Translations under genes and position numbers: made by a program
DNA from: a virus
DNA length: 64,000 nt
Direction: 5' to 3' (one strand)
IMG/VR virus record: IMGVR_UViG_3300049929_000026
Location: 62,001 to 126,000 of that record
In this document: positions 31,829 to 40,154 of the stretch, piece by piece
How the letters are laid out: each line of letters opens with the position of its first letter
Position numbering within the stretch: the first letter of the stretch is position 1
The notes under the pieces: generated by a model
The model's database searches: none
Told to the model about the DNA's origin: nothing
Seen by the model: the letters and a program-made list of their open reading frames with translations, nothing else

Positions 31829-32745
31829 GGCTCATCCTCTCCACTGCACTCCCAGGGGTGCGCCCTCGCCAGCTCTCGACTCGAAGCTGTGCTTCTCGGC
31901 CTCTCCCTCGCGTCAGCGCGGAGCATGCGGGCGCGGGCTTCGGCTTGTCCGCGCTGATTGTCGGTAAGGCGTCGAACATCGTCCTCGCTCAGCCCGTATT
32001 CACGGTGCGCACAGTAGGCGCAGCAGTCGAGCGGGCCAGGAGCCGTTGGGCTTGAGCAATCTCGGCAGGTCGGCGAATCAAGCCGCGCTTCCTTCAAAAG
32101 GCCACCGACAACACCGGCTAGCGTCGACCCTTCGCCCCACGCCTTGTCCGCGTCAGCCTGCGTGTGGATTGGTGTGATGTCAGCCCCTTCCTGGATCGGC
32201 ACGGTGCTCCAGTCGATATCGGAAGCGAACGTGACCTGCACATAACCGGCACGGTCGCTCCACCACTCACCCAGATACACTGGGCGCCCATCAATCGTTC
32301 TTGACAGCACGGCCTGGTGATTCAATGCACAATAGCCAGCTGCCATGACTCCCGCCGGCAGCGTCTCCGGCAACACCGCAGGCTGGGATCCATAGAACTT
32401 AGGGCTACGCGCAACGGTCGGAGCGGCGTTCGACTTGATCACCGCTGCGACGTTGCATGCAATCGCTCCCGGAGAATCGCCCGCGCAGATTGCGACTCGA
32501 ATTTTTGATCCCGATGGTGTAAGCGGCGTGTCAATCCAGCCGAATCGGTTTCCTCGGTGTTGTGCCTCATGATGACCATCGTGCCCTGTGCTACGGCAAC
32601 AGCGCTCGCCATCTAGCGTGCTCCGGCAGCCAGCAATGGCCTCGCCATCGCCGATGCGCAGCTCTTTGTTGACGTCGGACGTATCCATTGCCTCGATACG
32701 GCGCCCGCCAACGTAGAGCTCGAAGTTTCTTGGGTTGATGCTCAT
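31825..32745 (-). CDS. modular protein, shuffled paralog of 34106-35266
   Basis: 306 residues. Modules in order: MSINPRNFELYVGGRRIE; a Cys/His segment CCRSTGHDGHHEAQHRGNR followed by TPSGSKIRVAICAGDSP; FYGSQPAVLPETLPAGVM; a WSTVPIQ segment; CRDCSSPT...CCAYCAH zinc knuckle; HPWE near the C-terminus. The gene at 34106-35266 has the same modules in a different order. No known family; perhaps scaffold-like binding proteins. Confidence 0.55.
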   Translation of the reverse strand: MSINPRNFELYVGGRRIEAMDTSDVNKELRIGDGEAIAGCRSTLDGERCCRSTGHDGHHEAQHRGNRFGWIDTPLTPSGSKIRVAICAGDSPGAIACNVAAVIKSNAAPTVARSPKFYGSQPAVLPETLPAGVMAAGYCALNHQAVLSRTIDGRPVYLGEWWSDRAGYVQVTFASDIDWSTVPIQEGADITPIHTQADADKAWGEGSTLAGVVGGLLKEARLDSPTCRDCSSPTAPGPLDCCAYCAHREYGLSEDDVRRLTDNQRGQAEARARMLRADARERPRSTASSRELARAHPWECSGEDEP

Positions 32746-33116
32746 CGAAGACTCCTAGGTATGCGCACGCCGTACGCCGAGTAAATGATCTTCATCGTGT
32801 CAGTTATGCTACGACATGCAGGCCTGTCCGCGAGGCCCGCACACCGCACAAGATGCCGCCGTAATTCTTTACGCCAGCGAGCTCCGCCCTTCTTCTGCCG
32901 GCGTGTATGGCGCGACAGCTGGTCTAACAGCTTTTGCATTGCCCCCATGTCTTCTGCGGTGAATTGAACGGGGACCGTGAAGGTGATTGGCTTCGCCGAA
33001 AGAATCCCGTACTTCCCGAGCGGCTTTAGGCCTTCAGTTCCGATTTGGAAATTCGCGGCCGGAATGCGCTCGCCGTTGAAGTAGAGCGCCATGTCGCCCG
33101 GTTGATAGATGCTCAT
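32742..33116 (-). CDS. unknown small protein
   Basis: 124 residues from ATG 33116 (MSIYQPGDMALYFNGERIPA), overlapping the upstream stop. N-terminal MSIxxxxxLYxxGxRI also starts its neighbour (31825-32745). The C-terminal half is very basic (RRQKKGGARWRKELRRH). Not recognised. Confidence 0.5.
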   Translation of the reverse strand: MSIYQPGDMALYFNGERIPAANFQIGTEGLKPLGKYGILSAKPITFTVPVQFTAEDMGAMQKLLDQLSRHTRRQKKGGARWRKELRRHLVRCAGLADRPACRSITDTMKIIYSAYGVRIPRSLR

Positions 33117-33520
33117 CGTCGGGTCTCGTTGACTTGGATGCCTATCTGATGTCGCAGCTTTAGCCATCCGGCTGGCGGCCTAAGTACCCAATCAGCGCCG
33201 TCGATCTCCACGTCCCAACCGGGCGGCGGCATGATGCGCATCTGGTTTTGGACCAACTGCACCGCCCATCCTGCGACACCGGTCCGGCGAACAAGGAAAG
33301 CCTCAACCAGTGACGGGTAAGCGAAGCCCGCTGGGGGCGCTGCGGCGCCAGGCTTGGGATTTTCGCAGACGCGCGGGTGATTGCGTTCAAAGTCCCCGAA
33401 GATGCTCGCCATGCTTGTGCGGATCAATTCTTCGCGCTCGGCGCGCTCTGCGATTTCTCCGTCGGCTAAGCCGCCGCTTTTCCCGCATGCCGCATCGAGC
33501 AAGTCACCTATGGTCTTCAT
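33113..33520 (-). CDS. unknown modular protein
   Basis: 135 residues from ATG 33520 (ATGA with the upstream stop). Helical N-terminus, Pro/Ala linker, then module GVAGWAVQLVQNQMRIMPPP and WVLRPPAGWLKL also found at 31365-31589. No function assigned. Confidence 0.5.
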   Translation of the reverse strand: MKTIGDLLDAACGKSGGLADGEIAERAEREELIRTSMASIFGDFERNHPRVCENPKPGAAAPPAGFAYPSLVEAFLVRRTGVAGWAVQLVQNQMRIMPPPGWDVEIDGADWVLRPPAGWLKLRHQIGIQVNETRR

Positions 33521-33750
33521 GCGCACGTCTCCAGCACGATTCGGATCGTTCCAGGCGGGACGTCCGTCGCACGTCGGGTTACGATCTCATGCGCGACGCA
33601 GATTGGAAGGCCGTCATGCACAGCGGTTTCGATCATGTAGGCGACGTGTGCAGCGGAACCGCCGGTGTCGTAGTAGGGACTGCGCTGAATTGGACGAGCC
33701 GTCCGCCAGAGTGTGAAGCGGTGCCATTGCTTTCGCAGCCAGCGAATCAC
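33517..33750 (-). CDS. small unknown protein
   Basis: 77 residues from GTG 33750. Basic N-terminus MIRWLRKQWHRFTLWRTARP, then HVAYMIETAVHDGLPICVAH. Coupled to the upstream gene by GTGA. Not recognised. Confidence 0.45.
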   Translation of the reverse strand: MIRWLRKQWHRFTLWRTARPIQRSPYYDTGGSAAHVAYMIETAVHDGLPICVAHEIVTRRATDVPPGTIRIVLETCA

Positions 33751-34109
33751 GTGGCCTCCGAGGCGGTGAGTTGCGCAGCCGCCAAGCGCTGGCGCCGGCT
33801 GCTGTCTCCGCCGTTGTCAGGCCGCGCCGCAGCGACCTGCCTGAGCATACTGCCTCGCTCCTCGTCACTGGCGGCCTTCACAAGCCGGCAGTGCGTGGCT
33901 TTCGCTGTCGTCTCTGGCCATCCTGCGGGCAGGACGTCGTTCCCCCGCTGGTCGCAAGCCAGCATCTCTCCCGATGGTGCATGTAGGATGTGATCACCTG
34001 CGCGGAAGGTCTGAAACAGGGCTGCGGCTTCGCAGTTTCGGAGGTCCTCTAAGGCGCTCTCTAGCCGGTGCTCAAGTAGTTCACGGTCAGTGAGTGGCTC
34101 GATGCTCAT
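33747..34109 (-). CDS. unknown protein
   Basis: 120 residues from ATG 34109 (MSIEPLTDRELLEHRLESAL), overlapping the upstream stop. After a helix comes FRAGDHILHAPSGEMLACDQ, and the C-terminal third is Ala/Arg-rich. The MSI start is shared with several genes in this block. Confidence 0.5.
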   Translation of the reverse strand: MSIEPLTDRELLEHRLESALEDLRNCEAAALFQTFRAGDHILHAPSGEMLACDQRGNDVLPAGWPETTAKATHCRLVKAASDEERGSMLRQVAAARPDNGGDSSRRQRLAAAQLTASEAT

Positions 34110-35266
34110 GAATCGGCTCCAGGTACAGACCACGCTTCCCACGGATGGGGGAGCGCCGCTTCGCGAGACGACTTCGTTGCTCTTGGCTTCTCGGCTGCCA
34201 GCGCTGCCTCATTGCGGGCGCGGGCTGCAACCTGTCCCGGCTTCTCGTCTGTTCGCTGGCGCGCCATCTCGTCGATATTCTCATCCTCTCCGTCTCGATT
34301 GAAGCAGTAGGCGCACCATGCCGATTTTGTCGCTGGGCTACTACAGCCACGGCAGGGCACTCCCTTCGTCGGCTTGTCCTCAACCTTGGTGACCGTGAAG
34401 CCGATCTCTCCACTGCCGGCTGGTCGAAGTACCCGCACGAACGCAGCGCCGCGAAAGAATGCTTCCCTGTATGGATTAGAGAACGTTTTGCCGAATTGAG
34501 CGACGAGTTCGTCATAGCTGTAGAACGTCAGGATGTCCGCTGCCTGCGTGGTGCGCACACCTTGCGCCGAATAGTCTGGCAGGCTTGGCAGCGCGGGTAG
34601 AGCCAGCGCCATCGGTGGATATCGGGGCGACACGGGAACAGGGATGCCTCCCAGGGTAATTCGATCGGCGAGATATTCCCTCGAGGGGACGTCGCTCGGT
34701 TTGACAGCAACGCCCATCAGTCTCGCGCCCTCAGCAGGTGCCGCGCCGATTTGCTTGGACAACGGCGGAACGGCATCCAGGTCTGGGCGAACGGCGCGAA
34801 TGCACGCAGCGAAGCTGTCCGCGATCGTTTTCGGCGTGTCGCCCGCGCGGATCGCAACCATGATCTGACTCCCACTCGGGGTGCGAGTGTCGCTCCAGCC
34901 GAGCCGATTGCCTGTCGATTGGGACTCGTGCTGGCCAGCGTGGCCGGCGTCGTGACAGCACAGCGACCCGTCGTCATGCCGACTCGGACAGGCGCGCTGC
35001 TTCGCACTCGGGACCAGCACAGTACCCCAGTCCACGCTTTCGGCATCAGCTCCCCATGTGTGCGCTGGAGTGTGCGCTCCTGGAGCCCCTGACTCCGTTG
35101 TACAGTTCAGGATGTCGAACGTCGCAACGTGATCATAGCGGCCCTGCCCCGTTGCGTGGGCGCGCGCCGGCTCAAGCAGCCTATAGCGGCCCCTGTACAT
35201 GCTCCCAGCCGGCAGCACGCCAGGGAGAACCTTGGGGCGCGTTCCGTAAAATCTTTCTTGGGCCAT
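34106..35266 (-). CDS. modular protein, shuffled paralog of 31825-32745
   Basis: 386 residues. Modules in order: FYGTRPKVLPGVLPAGSM; WGTVLVPS; CCHDAGHAGQHESQSTGNR with TPSGSQIMVAIRAGDTP; a Pro-rich central stretch; an IGFTVTK strand; CRGCSSPA...WCAYCF zinc knuckle; HPWE at the C-terminus. Compared with 31825-32745, the FYG and Cys/His modules are swapped. Unknown function. Confidence 0.55.
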   Translation of the reverse strand: MAQERFYGTRPKVLPGVLPAGSMYRGRYRLLEPARAHATGQGRYDHVATFDILNCTTESGAPGAHTPAHTWGADAESVDWGTVLVPSAKQRACPSRHDDGSLCCHDAGHAGQHESQSTGNRLGWSDTRTPSGSQIMVAIRAGDTPKTIADSFAACIRAVRPDLDAVPPLSKQIGAAPAEGARLMGVAVKPSDVPSREYLADRITLGGIPVPVSPRYPPMALALPALPSLPDYSAQGVRTTQAADILTFYSYDELVAQFGKTFSNPYREAFFRGAAFVRVLRPAGSGEIGFTVTKVEDKPTKGVPCRGCSSPATKSAWCAYCFNRDGEDENIDEMARQRTDEKPGQVAARARNEAALAAEKPRATKSSREAALPHPWEAWSVPGADS

Positions 35267-35269
35267 GTT

Positions 35270-35419
35270 CTATTCCTTCTTGCTCCACAGCGCGTCACTG
35301 GTCTTGGATGCTTCGACGCGAATATGGCAGCCGTTGGAGCAGACGGCGGACATATTCGGCATTCCAGCCGTGAACCCGACGGCTCCGCTGGTTAGCCATT
35401 TTATGTTGATGTCGTCCAT
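35270..35419 (-). CDS. very small unknown protein
   Basis: 49 residues, MDDINIKWLTSGAVGFTAGM, with two Cys; start preceded by AGAAAG. Fills the gap between two supported genes. No function assigned. Confidence 0.45.
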   Translation of the reverse strand: MDDINIKWLTSGAVGFTAGMPNMSAVCSNGCHIRVEASKTSDALWSKKE

Positions 35420-35440
35420 TTGGTTCAACTTTCTTTTGTT

Positions 35441-35674
35441 TCAGGGGAGAGGTTCGCCTGCAATCGTCTCGTCTGTGTAGGTGAAGCGCTGCCCACAAGA
35501 GACGCAGCGGTCATCACGAGTGAGCCACATCGTCTTCTGGTCTCGGCGCACCAGCAGCAGCCCATCGGGACAGGCCGGGCACCGCGCCTTATAGGCGCTT
35601 TCCGATGACCACTTGCTGAGCGAGGCGTGAGAGACCCGGATCGGTTCTCGGTCGATGTTGGTTGGGAGCGGCAT
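35441..35674 (-). CDS. small zinc-ribbon protein
   Basis: 77 residues from ATG 35674, sharing one base with the methyltransferase stop (TGATG). CPACPDG and CVSCGQRF form a four-cysteine zinc ribbon, flanked by strands. Possibly nucleic-acid or protein binding; no specific function. Confidence 0.6.
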   Translation of the reverse strand: MPLPTNIDREPIRVSHASLSKWSSESAYKARCPACPDGLLLVRRDQKTMWLTRDDRCVSCGQRFTYTDETIAGEPLP

Positions 35675-37116
35675 CAGAATAGACTCCTCTGCGCCGGCTC
35701 GTCGCCGGTCAAGCGCGCTGGGTCGGCGTCCGTCGATGTCGGCCGATAGCCACCGCCAATCACCCAAGCAATGCGTTTGCGCGCAACGCGAACGAATGGC
35801 TCGCCCTTTGAGTTATTCAACTCGATCCCAAAATATCGGAAGCCCTCCAGAACAGCCGCCACGCCACCGCTCCCTGAGCCGCAGAATGGATCAAGCACGA
35901 TGCCATGCCGTACTGGCGTGACCAGTCTCGTCAGATAGCGCAACAGGGCCACAGGCTTCGGTGTTGGATGCGGGTTCTTGCCGTCAAGCCCCGCGTTCTT
36001 CTCCGCCTTGCTGGCCTTCGTCTCGAACCGAAAACGAGCTACGTCATCCAATTCAGTCCATTCGGACTGGTGAAAAAACCGCGAAGCCGTGCCGGAGTCT
36101 CCGTAGGTTGCGCTTGTGATGGTCCGCGGAAAGGCGCCCCCGTAGCCGCCATCGGTCGAACGCTCCGTCCCCGCGGGCATCAGGACTGATGCCCGGTCGC
36201 CGCTCTGCATGTCCAGCTCACGCACAGGGCACCCGTCCTGACAGTCGTATTCCGCGACGACTTCCTCTGCGTGTCGGACCTGCGACACCGCTGCGCCTGT
36301 AAACGCACTGGGCTCCGTGTCTCGATTCGGCGTGTCCCAAGTTGGATTGGCTTTTACAGTCTTTGTGCCTACGGGTCGACAGCCCGGGGCGTGAGTCAGT
36401 AGCGTGTTCGCTGGCCATCGGCCACCGGCGTGAACGTCATTCGCTCCGCTCAAATCTGAGCTGTTCTTCCAACTCGCGTCCATGGATCCGCCACGCGCTT
36501 TGACAGCTTTCACCTGCGCCTCATGCGCGGCCAGATCGGCTGGCGATGCATGAGCGATGCGGCTGTCGTCGATGTTCAGGCCACCTGTGCCCCACTTGGC
36601 ATGGTTCGCCGTCGTGGTGCCTTCGGGCTTCTTGCGCGCCACGATGATCGGCTCGAAGGAAGGCTTGAGTCCAGTCCCGATCCCGCCGCCAAAATTGCGG
36701 CTCTTGGGCATTCCAGAGGCGTAGTGCCAAGCGAGTCCGTCGCGGATCTCGAATCCGGCGTCTTCGATCGCGCAGCCGATACGGTGTGCTGTTCTCGACC
36801 CACCGAACGCAAGCAGGTACGCGCCTGGCTTCAATACACGCAACACGGCCGCCCATGTCTCCGGTCGAAATGCGATGTCTCCGCCGTCCCAGACACGCCC
36901 CATGAAACCCTTGGAACCGATGGCGTGCCGGCCAAACGGCGACTCTGGATTGTTCGTGCGCGCGGATCCGCCGCGACTCGCGCTCGTCAGATGATAAGGC
37001 GGATCACACACACACGAATCGCATGAACTATCTGGAAGAAGCGGGAGCACGTCGAGCATCGATCCATGCTCGATCGCCCAACGTTCCGCACCACTGAGAA
37101 CCTTTTTCCAGCCCAT
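35674..37116 (-). CDS. DNA (N4/N6-adenine or cytosine) methyltransferase
   Basis: 480 residues. Motif IV DPPY at residues 38-41, motif I-like LDPFCGSGS near residue 418, and TPKPVALLRYLTRL before it: the permuted order (IV before I) of beta-class N4/N6 methyltransferases. A large middle part (residues ~150-380) contains the target recognition region. Probably protects phage DNA from restriction. A palindrome copy lies 19-34 bp upstream of the start, inside the preceding gene. Confidence 0.85.
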   Translation of the reverse strand: MGWKKVLSGAERWAIEHGSMLDVLPLLPDSSCDSCVCDPPYHLTSASRGGSARTNNPESPFGRHAIGSKGFMGRVWDGGDIAFRPETWAAVLRVLKPGAYLLAFGGSRTAHRIGCAIEDAGFEIRDGLAWHYASGMPKSRNFGGGIGTGLKPSFEPIIVARKKPEGTTTANHAKWGTGGLNIDDSRIAHASPADLAAHEAQVKAVKARGGSMDASWKNSSDLSGANDVHAGGRWPANTLLTHAPGCRPVGTKTVKANPTWDTPNRDTEPSAFTGAAVSQVRHAEEVVAEYDCQDGCPVRELDMQSGDRASVLMPAGTERSTDGGYGGAFPRTITSATYGDSGTASRFFHQSEWTELDDVARFRFETKASKAEKNAGLDGKNPHPTPKPVALLRYLTRLVTPVRHGIVLDPFCGSGSGGVAAVLEGFRYFGIELNNSKGEPFVRVARKRIAWVIGGGYRPTSTDADPARLTGDEPAQRSLF

Positions 37117-38051
37117 CAGCCTACCGCCTTCTCAGCGGTCACTTGACCACTATGCAGCCCTAGTTCCTCATCAAGCCAGCGTAAGAAGTCTCGCGGTGTC
37201 CGCTCCAGCGCGACCTTCCGCACCTCGCCAAGAATCTGCAGCCGGTACTCCGCGCGCTCGGACTGCAGCCGAGTGGCGCGCGTCACCTGGGCGTCGGGGG
37301 CGGGTACGTTCTGGCCGGCTTTGAGCGCCTTGTTGGTTGCAGCTCGGGCACGGTCCCCGGCAAGGCAGGTGTTGCAGCGGCGCCCAGGCTTCCTGTCCTG
37401 CTTCCTGCCGCACCATGGGCAGCAGCCCTCGCTGGTCATCTTGGCCCGGTGGCGAGCCTGCGCCAGCCGGCAGTAAGCGTTCCACGCTAGCCGCCCGGCT
37501 TCCTTTTGGTCGTAGGCCTCGACGTACAGAAACTGGCGCTCGCCAGCCTCGCCTCGGTGCTCCACCGCCGTGCAGCTGAGCACGCTGCCCTTGGCGTCGA
37601 GTTCGAGCCGCCACCAGCGGAGAACCCGGCTCACGTAGACCTGGACAGGCTCAGGGACGACGCGCAGCACCGGCGCTGGCTCCGCGTGCTCTGGCGCGAT
37701 GGGGTAGGCCTTCAGGTTCGGGTTCGGCTTTCCGATCCGCTCCAACTTTCGCTTCGCTTTGCAGTCGTCGCATGACGCTGTGTATCCGCGCTTTTCTTTC
37801 TCGCGGAGGACAACACCGAAATCCACGAAGCGTTCGCCGCATGCACAGATGCACCGCCAGCGGGCGTTACCGTCACCGTTCGGCTCTCTGGCTTCAACCA
37901 TGCAGCCAGCAACGGTGGTGCCCGACATGTCGACCAGATTGGCGCGCCTGGTGGTAGGGATGGTCTCCGGGTCTTTCTTCACCGTTGGCTTGCCGTGGCA
38001 GCCCCCTGGGCACAGGACGGAGGCAGGTTCGAAGCCGTGTTCGCATCTCAT
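37116..38051 (-). CDS. Cys-rich zinc-binding protein, paralog of 38048-38488
   Basis: 311 residues. A VDMSGTTVAGCMVE module followed by WRCICACGERF and CDDCKAKRKLERIG forms one zinc domain, also found in the upstream gene. A second zinc site is CCPWCGRKQ...CNTC near residues 205-225. The first and last of these are like the nuclease-associated or DNA-binding zinc fingers common in phage hypothetical proteins. Function unknown. Confidence 0.6.
   Translation of the reverse strand: MRCEHGFEPASVLCPGGCHGKPTVKKDPETIPTTRRANLVDMSGTTVAGCMVEAREPNGDGNARWRCICACGERFVDFGVVLREKEKRGYTASCDDCKAKRKLERIGKPNPNLKAYPIAPEHAEPAPVLRVVPEPVQVYVSRVLRWWRLELDAKGSVLSCTAVEHRGEAGERQFLYVEAYDQKEAGRLAWNAYCRLAQARHRAKMTSEGCCPWCGRKQDRKPGRRCNTCLAGDRARAATNKALKAGQNVPAPDAQVTRATRLQSERAEYRLQILGEVRKVALERTPRDFLRWLDEELGLHSGQVTAEKAVG
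37135..37150. promoter_or_regulatory. palindromic site, inside a gene end
   Basis: GCGGTCACTTGACCAC within the last codons of the Cys-rich gene and 19-34 bp before the methyltransferase start. Confidence 0.55.
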
Positions 38052-38488
38052 CGCGCGTTGCCCTTCTCGAGCTTCGCTAGCCGCTTTGCCTCGCGCAGGG
38101 CTTTCCCGTTCGCCTTAGAGCATGGCTTACAACAGAGTACCTGACCTGCGCGCGCCGCTGACATCAGCATCGTGCCGTCGACAATCTGCGGGTGCCCACA
38201 CGACATCACGCAATGAAAACGCGAGTTCGCTGTCGCATCCGCCGCCATCCTGTCAACAGCGCAGCCTGCGACCGTTTTCCCCGCGAGGTCGAGTGTCCGT
38301 GACGGTTTCTGAATGCCGAGCGAAGCATTCGACGTATGGGCGCGTGCGGTCGCTGCGGACTGCTCTGGATTCGCTGATTCGCCCTGGAGAGCTCGGATCG
38401 CTTCTGGGTTGCAGAACGGGCAGGGGGTCGATGCTCCTTCGAGCCTCCAGCCGTGGCGGCAGTTCAGTATTTTCGGCGATGCGCTCAC
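38048..38488 (-). CDS. Cys-rich zinc-binding protein, paralog of 37116-38051
   Basis: 146 residues from GTG 38488. N-terminal CRHGW...CPFCN, then LDLAGKTVAGCAVD and FHCVMSCGHPQIVDG, CCKPCSKANGK: the same zinc domain as the next gene. The two probably arose by duplication. Lies immediately downstream of the ABC-transporter ATPase, separated by a palindrome copy. Confidence 0.55.
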   Translation of the reverse strand: MSASPKILNCRHGWRLEGASTPCPFCNPEAIRALQGESANPEQSAATARAHTSNASLGIQKPSRTLDLAGKTVAGCAVDRMAADATANSRFHCVMSCGHPQIVDGTMLMSAARAGQVLCCKPCSKANGKALREAKRLAKLEKGNAR

Positions 38489-38515
38489 GGTCGGGAGTCT
38501 TTCATGGTGGCTAGG

Positions 38516-38531
38516 GCGGTCAACTGACAAC
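38516..38531. promoter_or_regulatory. palindromic site after the ABC ATPase gene
   Basis: GCGGTCAACTGACAAC between the ATPase stop and the Cys-rich gene start; marks the downstream end of the transporter module. Confidence 0.6.
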
Positions 38532-38532
38532 T

Positions 38533-39372
38533 TTACAAGGTACGAAATCGATCTTTGACCTCGGCAACGAAGTTGTTGAACTCGCGCGTCGCGGTCAGGT
38601 CGGGCTGCCAAGCAAGCCCTTGCTCAATGAGGTTGTAGGTGGCCTTGATCGTCGCCCCTGGGATGGGCGCCCCACTCGCGTCTCGGTCGCGCCCGAACAG
38701 CCACAGCGTGTCCGAGATTGCTACCAGGCTAGCGATGTCGTGGGCAACCACGAAGATGGTGTTTCGCTCGTCAAGGTTCGCCACCTGTACGATGAGCTCG
38801 CAGACTTTGTCCTTCATCAGCGGGTCGAGCCCTGTGAACGGCTCGTCCATCACCACGAAGTGCTCGGAGCAGAGCAGCTCCTGGATGATGCTCACGCGCT
38901 GTCGCTGCCCGCCGGAAAGCTGCGCCGGGTAGAGGGCGGCCTTGTCCGTCAGTCCGAAGCGTTCGAGATACTCGCTCACCTTGGCTGGGCGCCCCGCCTT
39001 GGGTTGGTGCTCAAGAGCGACCAGCAGATTGCCGCGCACCGTGCGGTGCTCGAAGAGCGGATAGTTCTGAGCCACCATTCCCACGACGCCGGCGCGCACC
39101 GGCTTTTGAACGCGCTTGCCGCTCTCCTCTACCTCGACGGAAACCGTCCCCGTCGTCGGCTGCTGCAGCCCGCACAGGATCCGGCTGAACAAAGTCTTGC
39201 CCACCCCGCTCGGTCCCAAGATCCCAACGATCTGACCCTGGCAAACGCCGGGGCGCACGATGTCGCGCACTTCGGCCGTAATCGGTTTGAGGATGGTCGT
39301 GTCGCCGAGCTTCAGCGAGACGTTGCTGACGCTGACCAGTACCTCTTTTCGCTCATAGGGTAGAGGGATCAC
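38533..39372 (-). CDS. ABC transporter ATP-binding protein
   Basis: 279 residues from GTG 39372 (GTGA with the permease stop). Walker A GPSGVGKT, Q-loop in VAQNYPLF, signature LSGGQRQR, Walker B FVVMDEP, and switch HD in VVAHDIAS are all present, so it should be an active ATPase. Similar in type to NitT/TauT ATPases (SsuB/TauB). The C-terminal ~50 residues extend beyond the usual ATPase. Partners are the two genes upstream. Confidence 0.92.
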   Translation of the reverse strand: MIPLPYERKEVLVSVSNVSLKLGDTTILKPITAEVRDIVRPGVCQGQIVGILGPSGVGKTLFSRILCGLQQPTTGTVSVEVEESGKRVQKPVRAGVVGMVAQNYPLFEHRTVRGNLLVALEHQPKAGRPAKVSEYLERFGLTDKAALYPAQLSGGQRQRVSIIQELLCSEHFVVMDEPFTGLDPLMKDKVCELIVQVANLDERNTIFVVAHDIASLVAISDTLWLFGRDRDASGAPIPGATIKATYNLIEQGLAWQPDLTATREFNNFVAEVKDRFRTL

Positions 39373-40154
39373 GATCGCTCCAGCGTCAGTCGCGAATATG
39401 GGCACACGAATCCCTGCAGCATAGAGATCGCAGCGTCCTGAAGCGTCCCGACGACGGAGACGACAAGCAGGGCAGCGAACACCGCGTCGAGCTGGAAGTG
39501 TTTCCCATAGTCGATCATCAGCACGCCGACGCCGCCGCCGGATCGCACGAGCCCCTCGACCATCGTCAACATTGCCCAGCCCATTGCAGCGTTCTGCCGC
39601 GTCACCTCGAAAGCATCCGACGCCCTGCCCAAGATGACGACCTCCCAGACAGCCCGCCAGTCGCCCATGCGCAGCGAGCGTGCCTGATCAAACGCCGACC
39701 TCGGGATCGAGGCCACGATAGAAGCCATCGACGTAACCTGAAACACGGTCATCCCGAAGGTGAGCAGCGCGATCTTCAGTGGGTCACCGCCACCGAACGC
39801 GATGGTGAAGACCACGATGAGCCCAGGCAGGCTCAGAAAACGGGCTTTCCCCACGACGACAGCCAGCGGGCGCAGCGCGGCGACGACCGTCAGGTAGGAC
39901 AACGCGAGCGAGATCAGTGTCGACAGCAGTAGAGCTTCGAGGTTCACCCGCATGCTATGGAACACGAGCTCATAGAGCAGCCCATCGTCCCGACACAGCC
40001 GGGCGAGCGCGGACAAGATCTGAAGCGGCGAAGGGAGCAGGATCGCTGAGCCGAGGGTCCAGGCGGCGAGAGCGAATAGCGCCCAGGCTGCCCAGATCAT
40101 CGTCAGCGCGGTCCCCGTCACCGATCGATTCGGTCTCAGGGCATCGAGCATCAC
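39369..40154 (-). CDS. ABC transporter permease, NitT/TauT type
   Basis: 261 residues with five to six hydrophobic spans (e.g. LTMIWAAWALFALAAW, LISLALSYLTVVAAL, FLSLPGLIVVFTIAFGG). The loop RSLRMGDWRAVWEVVILGRA corresponds to the EAA coupling loop of SsuC/TauC-type permeases. Overlaps both neighbouring genes by 4 bp. Forms the membrane pore or, given the neighbours, may act in signalling or envelope remodelling rather than nutrient uptake. Confidence 0.85.
   Translation of the reverse strand: MMLDALRPNRSVTGTALTMIWAAWALFALAAWTLGSAILLPSPLQILSALARLCRDDGLLYELVFHSMRVNLEALLLSTLISLALSYLTVVAALRPLAVVVGKARFLSLPGLIVVFTIAFGGGDPLKIALLTFGMTVFQVTSMASIVASIPRSAFDQARSLRMGDWRAVWEVVILGRASDAFEVTRQNAAMGWAMLTMVEGLVRSGGGVGVLMIDYGKHFQLDAVFAALLVVSVVGTLQDAAISMLQGFVCPYSRLTLERS

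Noticed and set aside
35295-35498. 67-residue minus-strand frame near the end of the modular block
   Set aside because: Overlaps two better-supported small genes in another frame and has shadow-like Arg/Ser composition.
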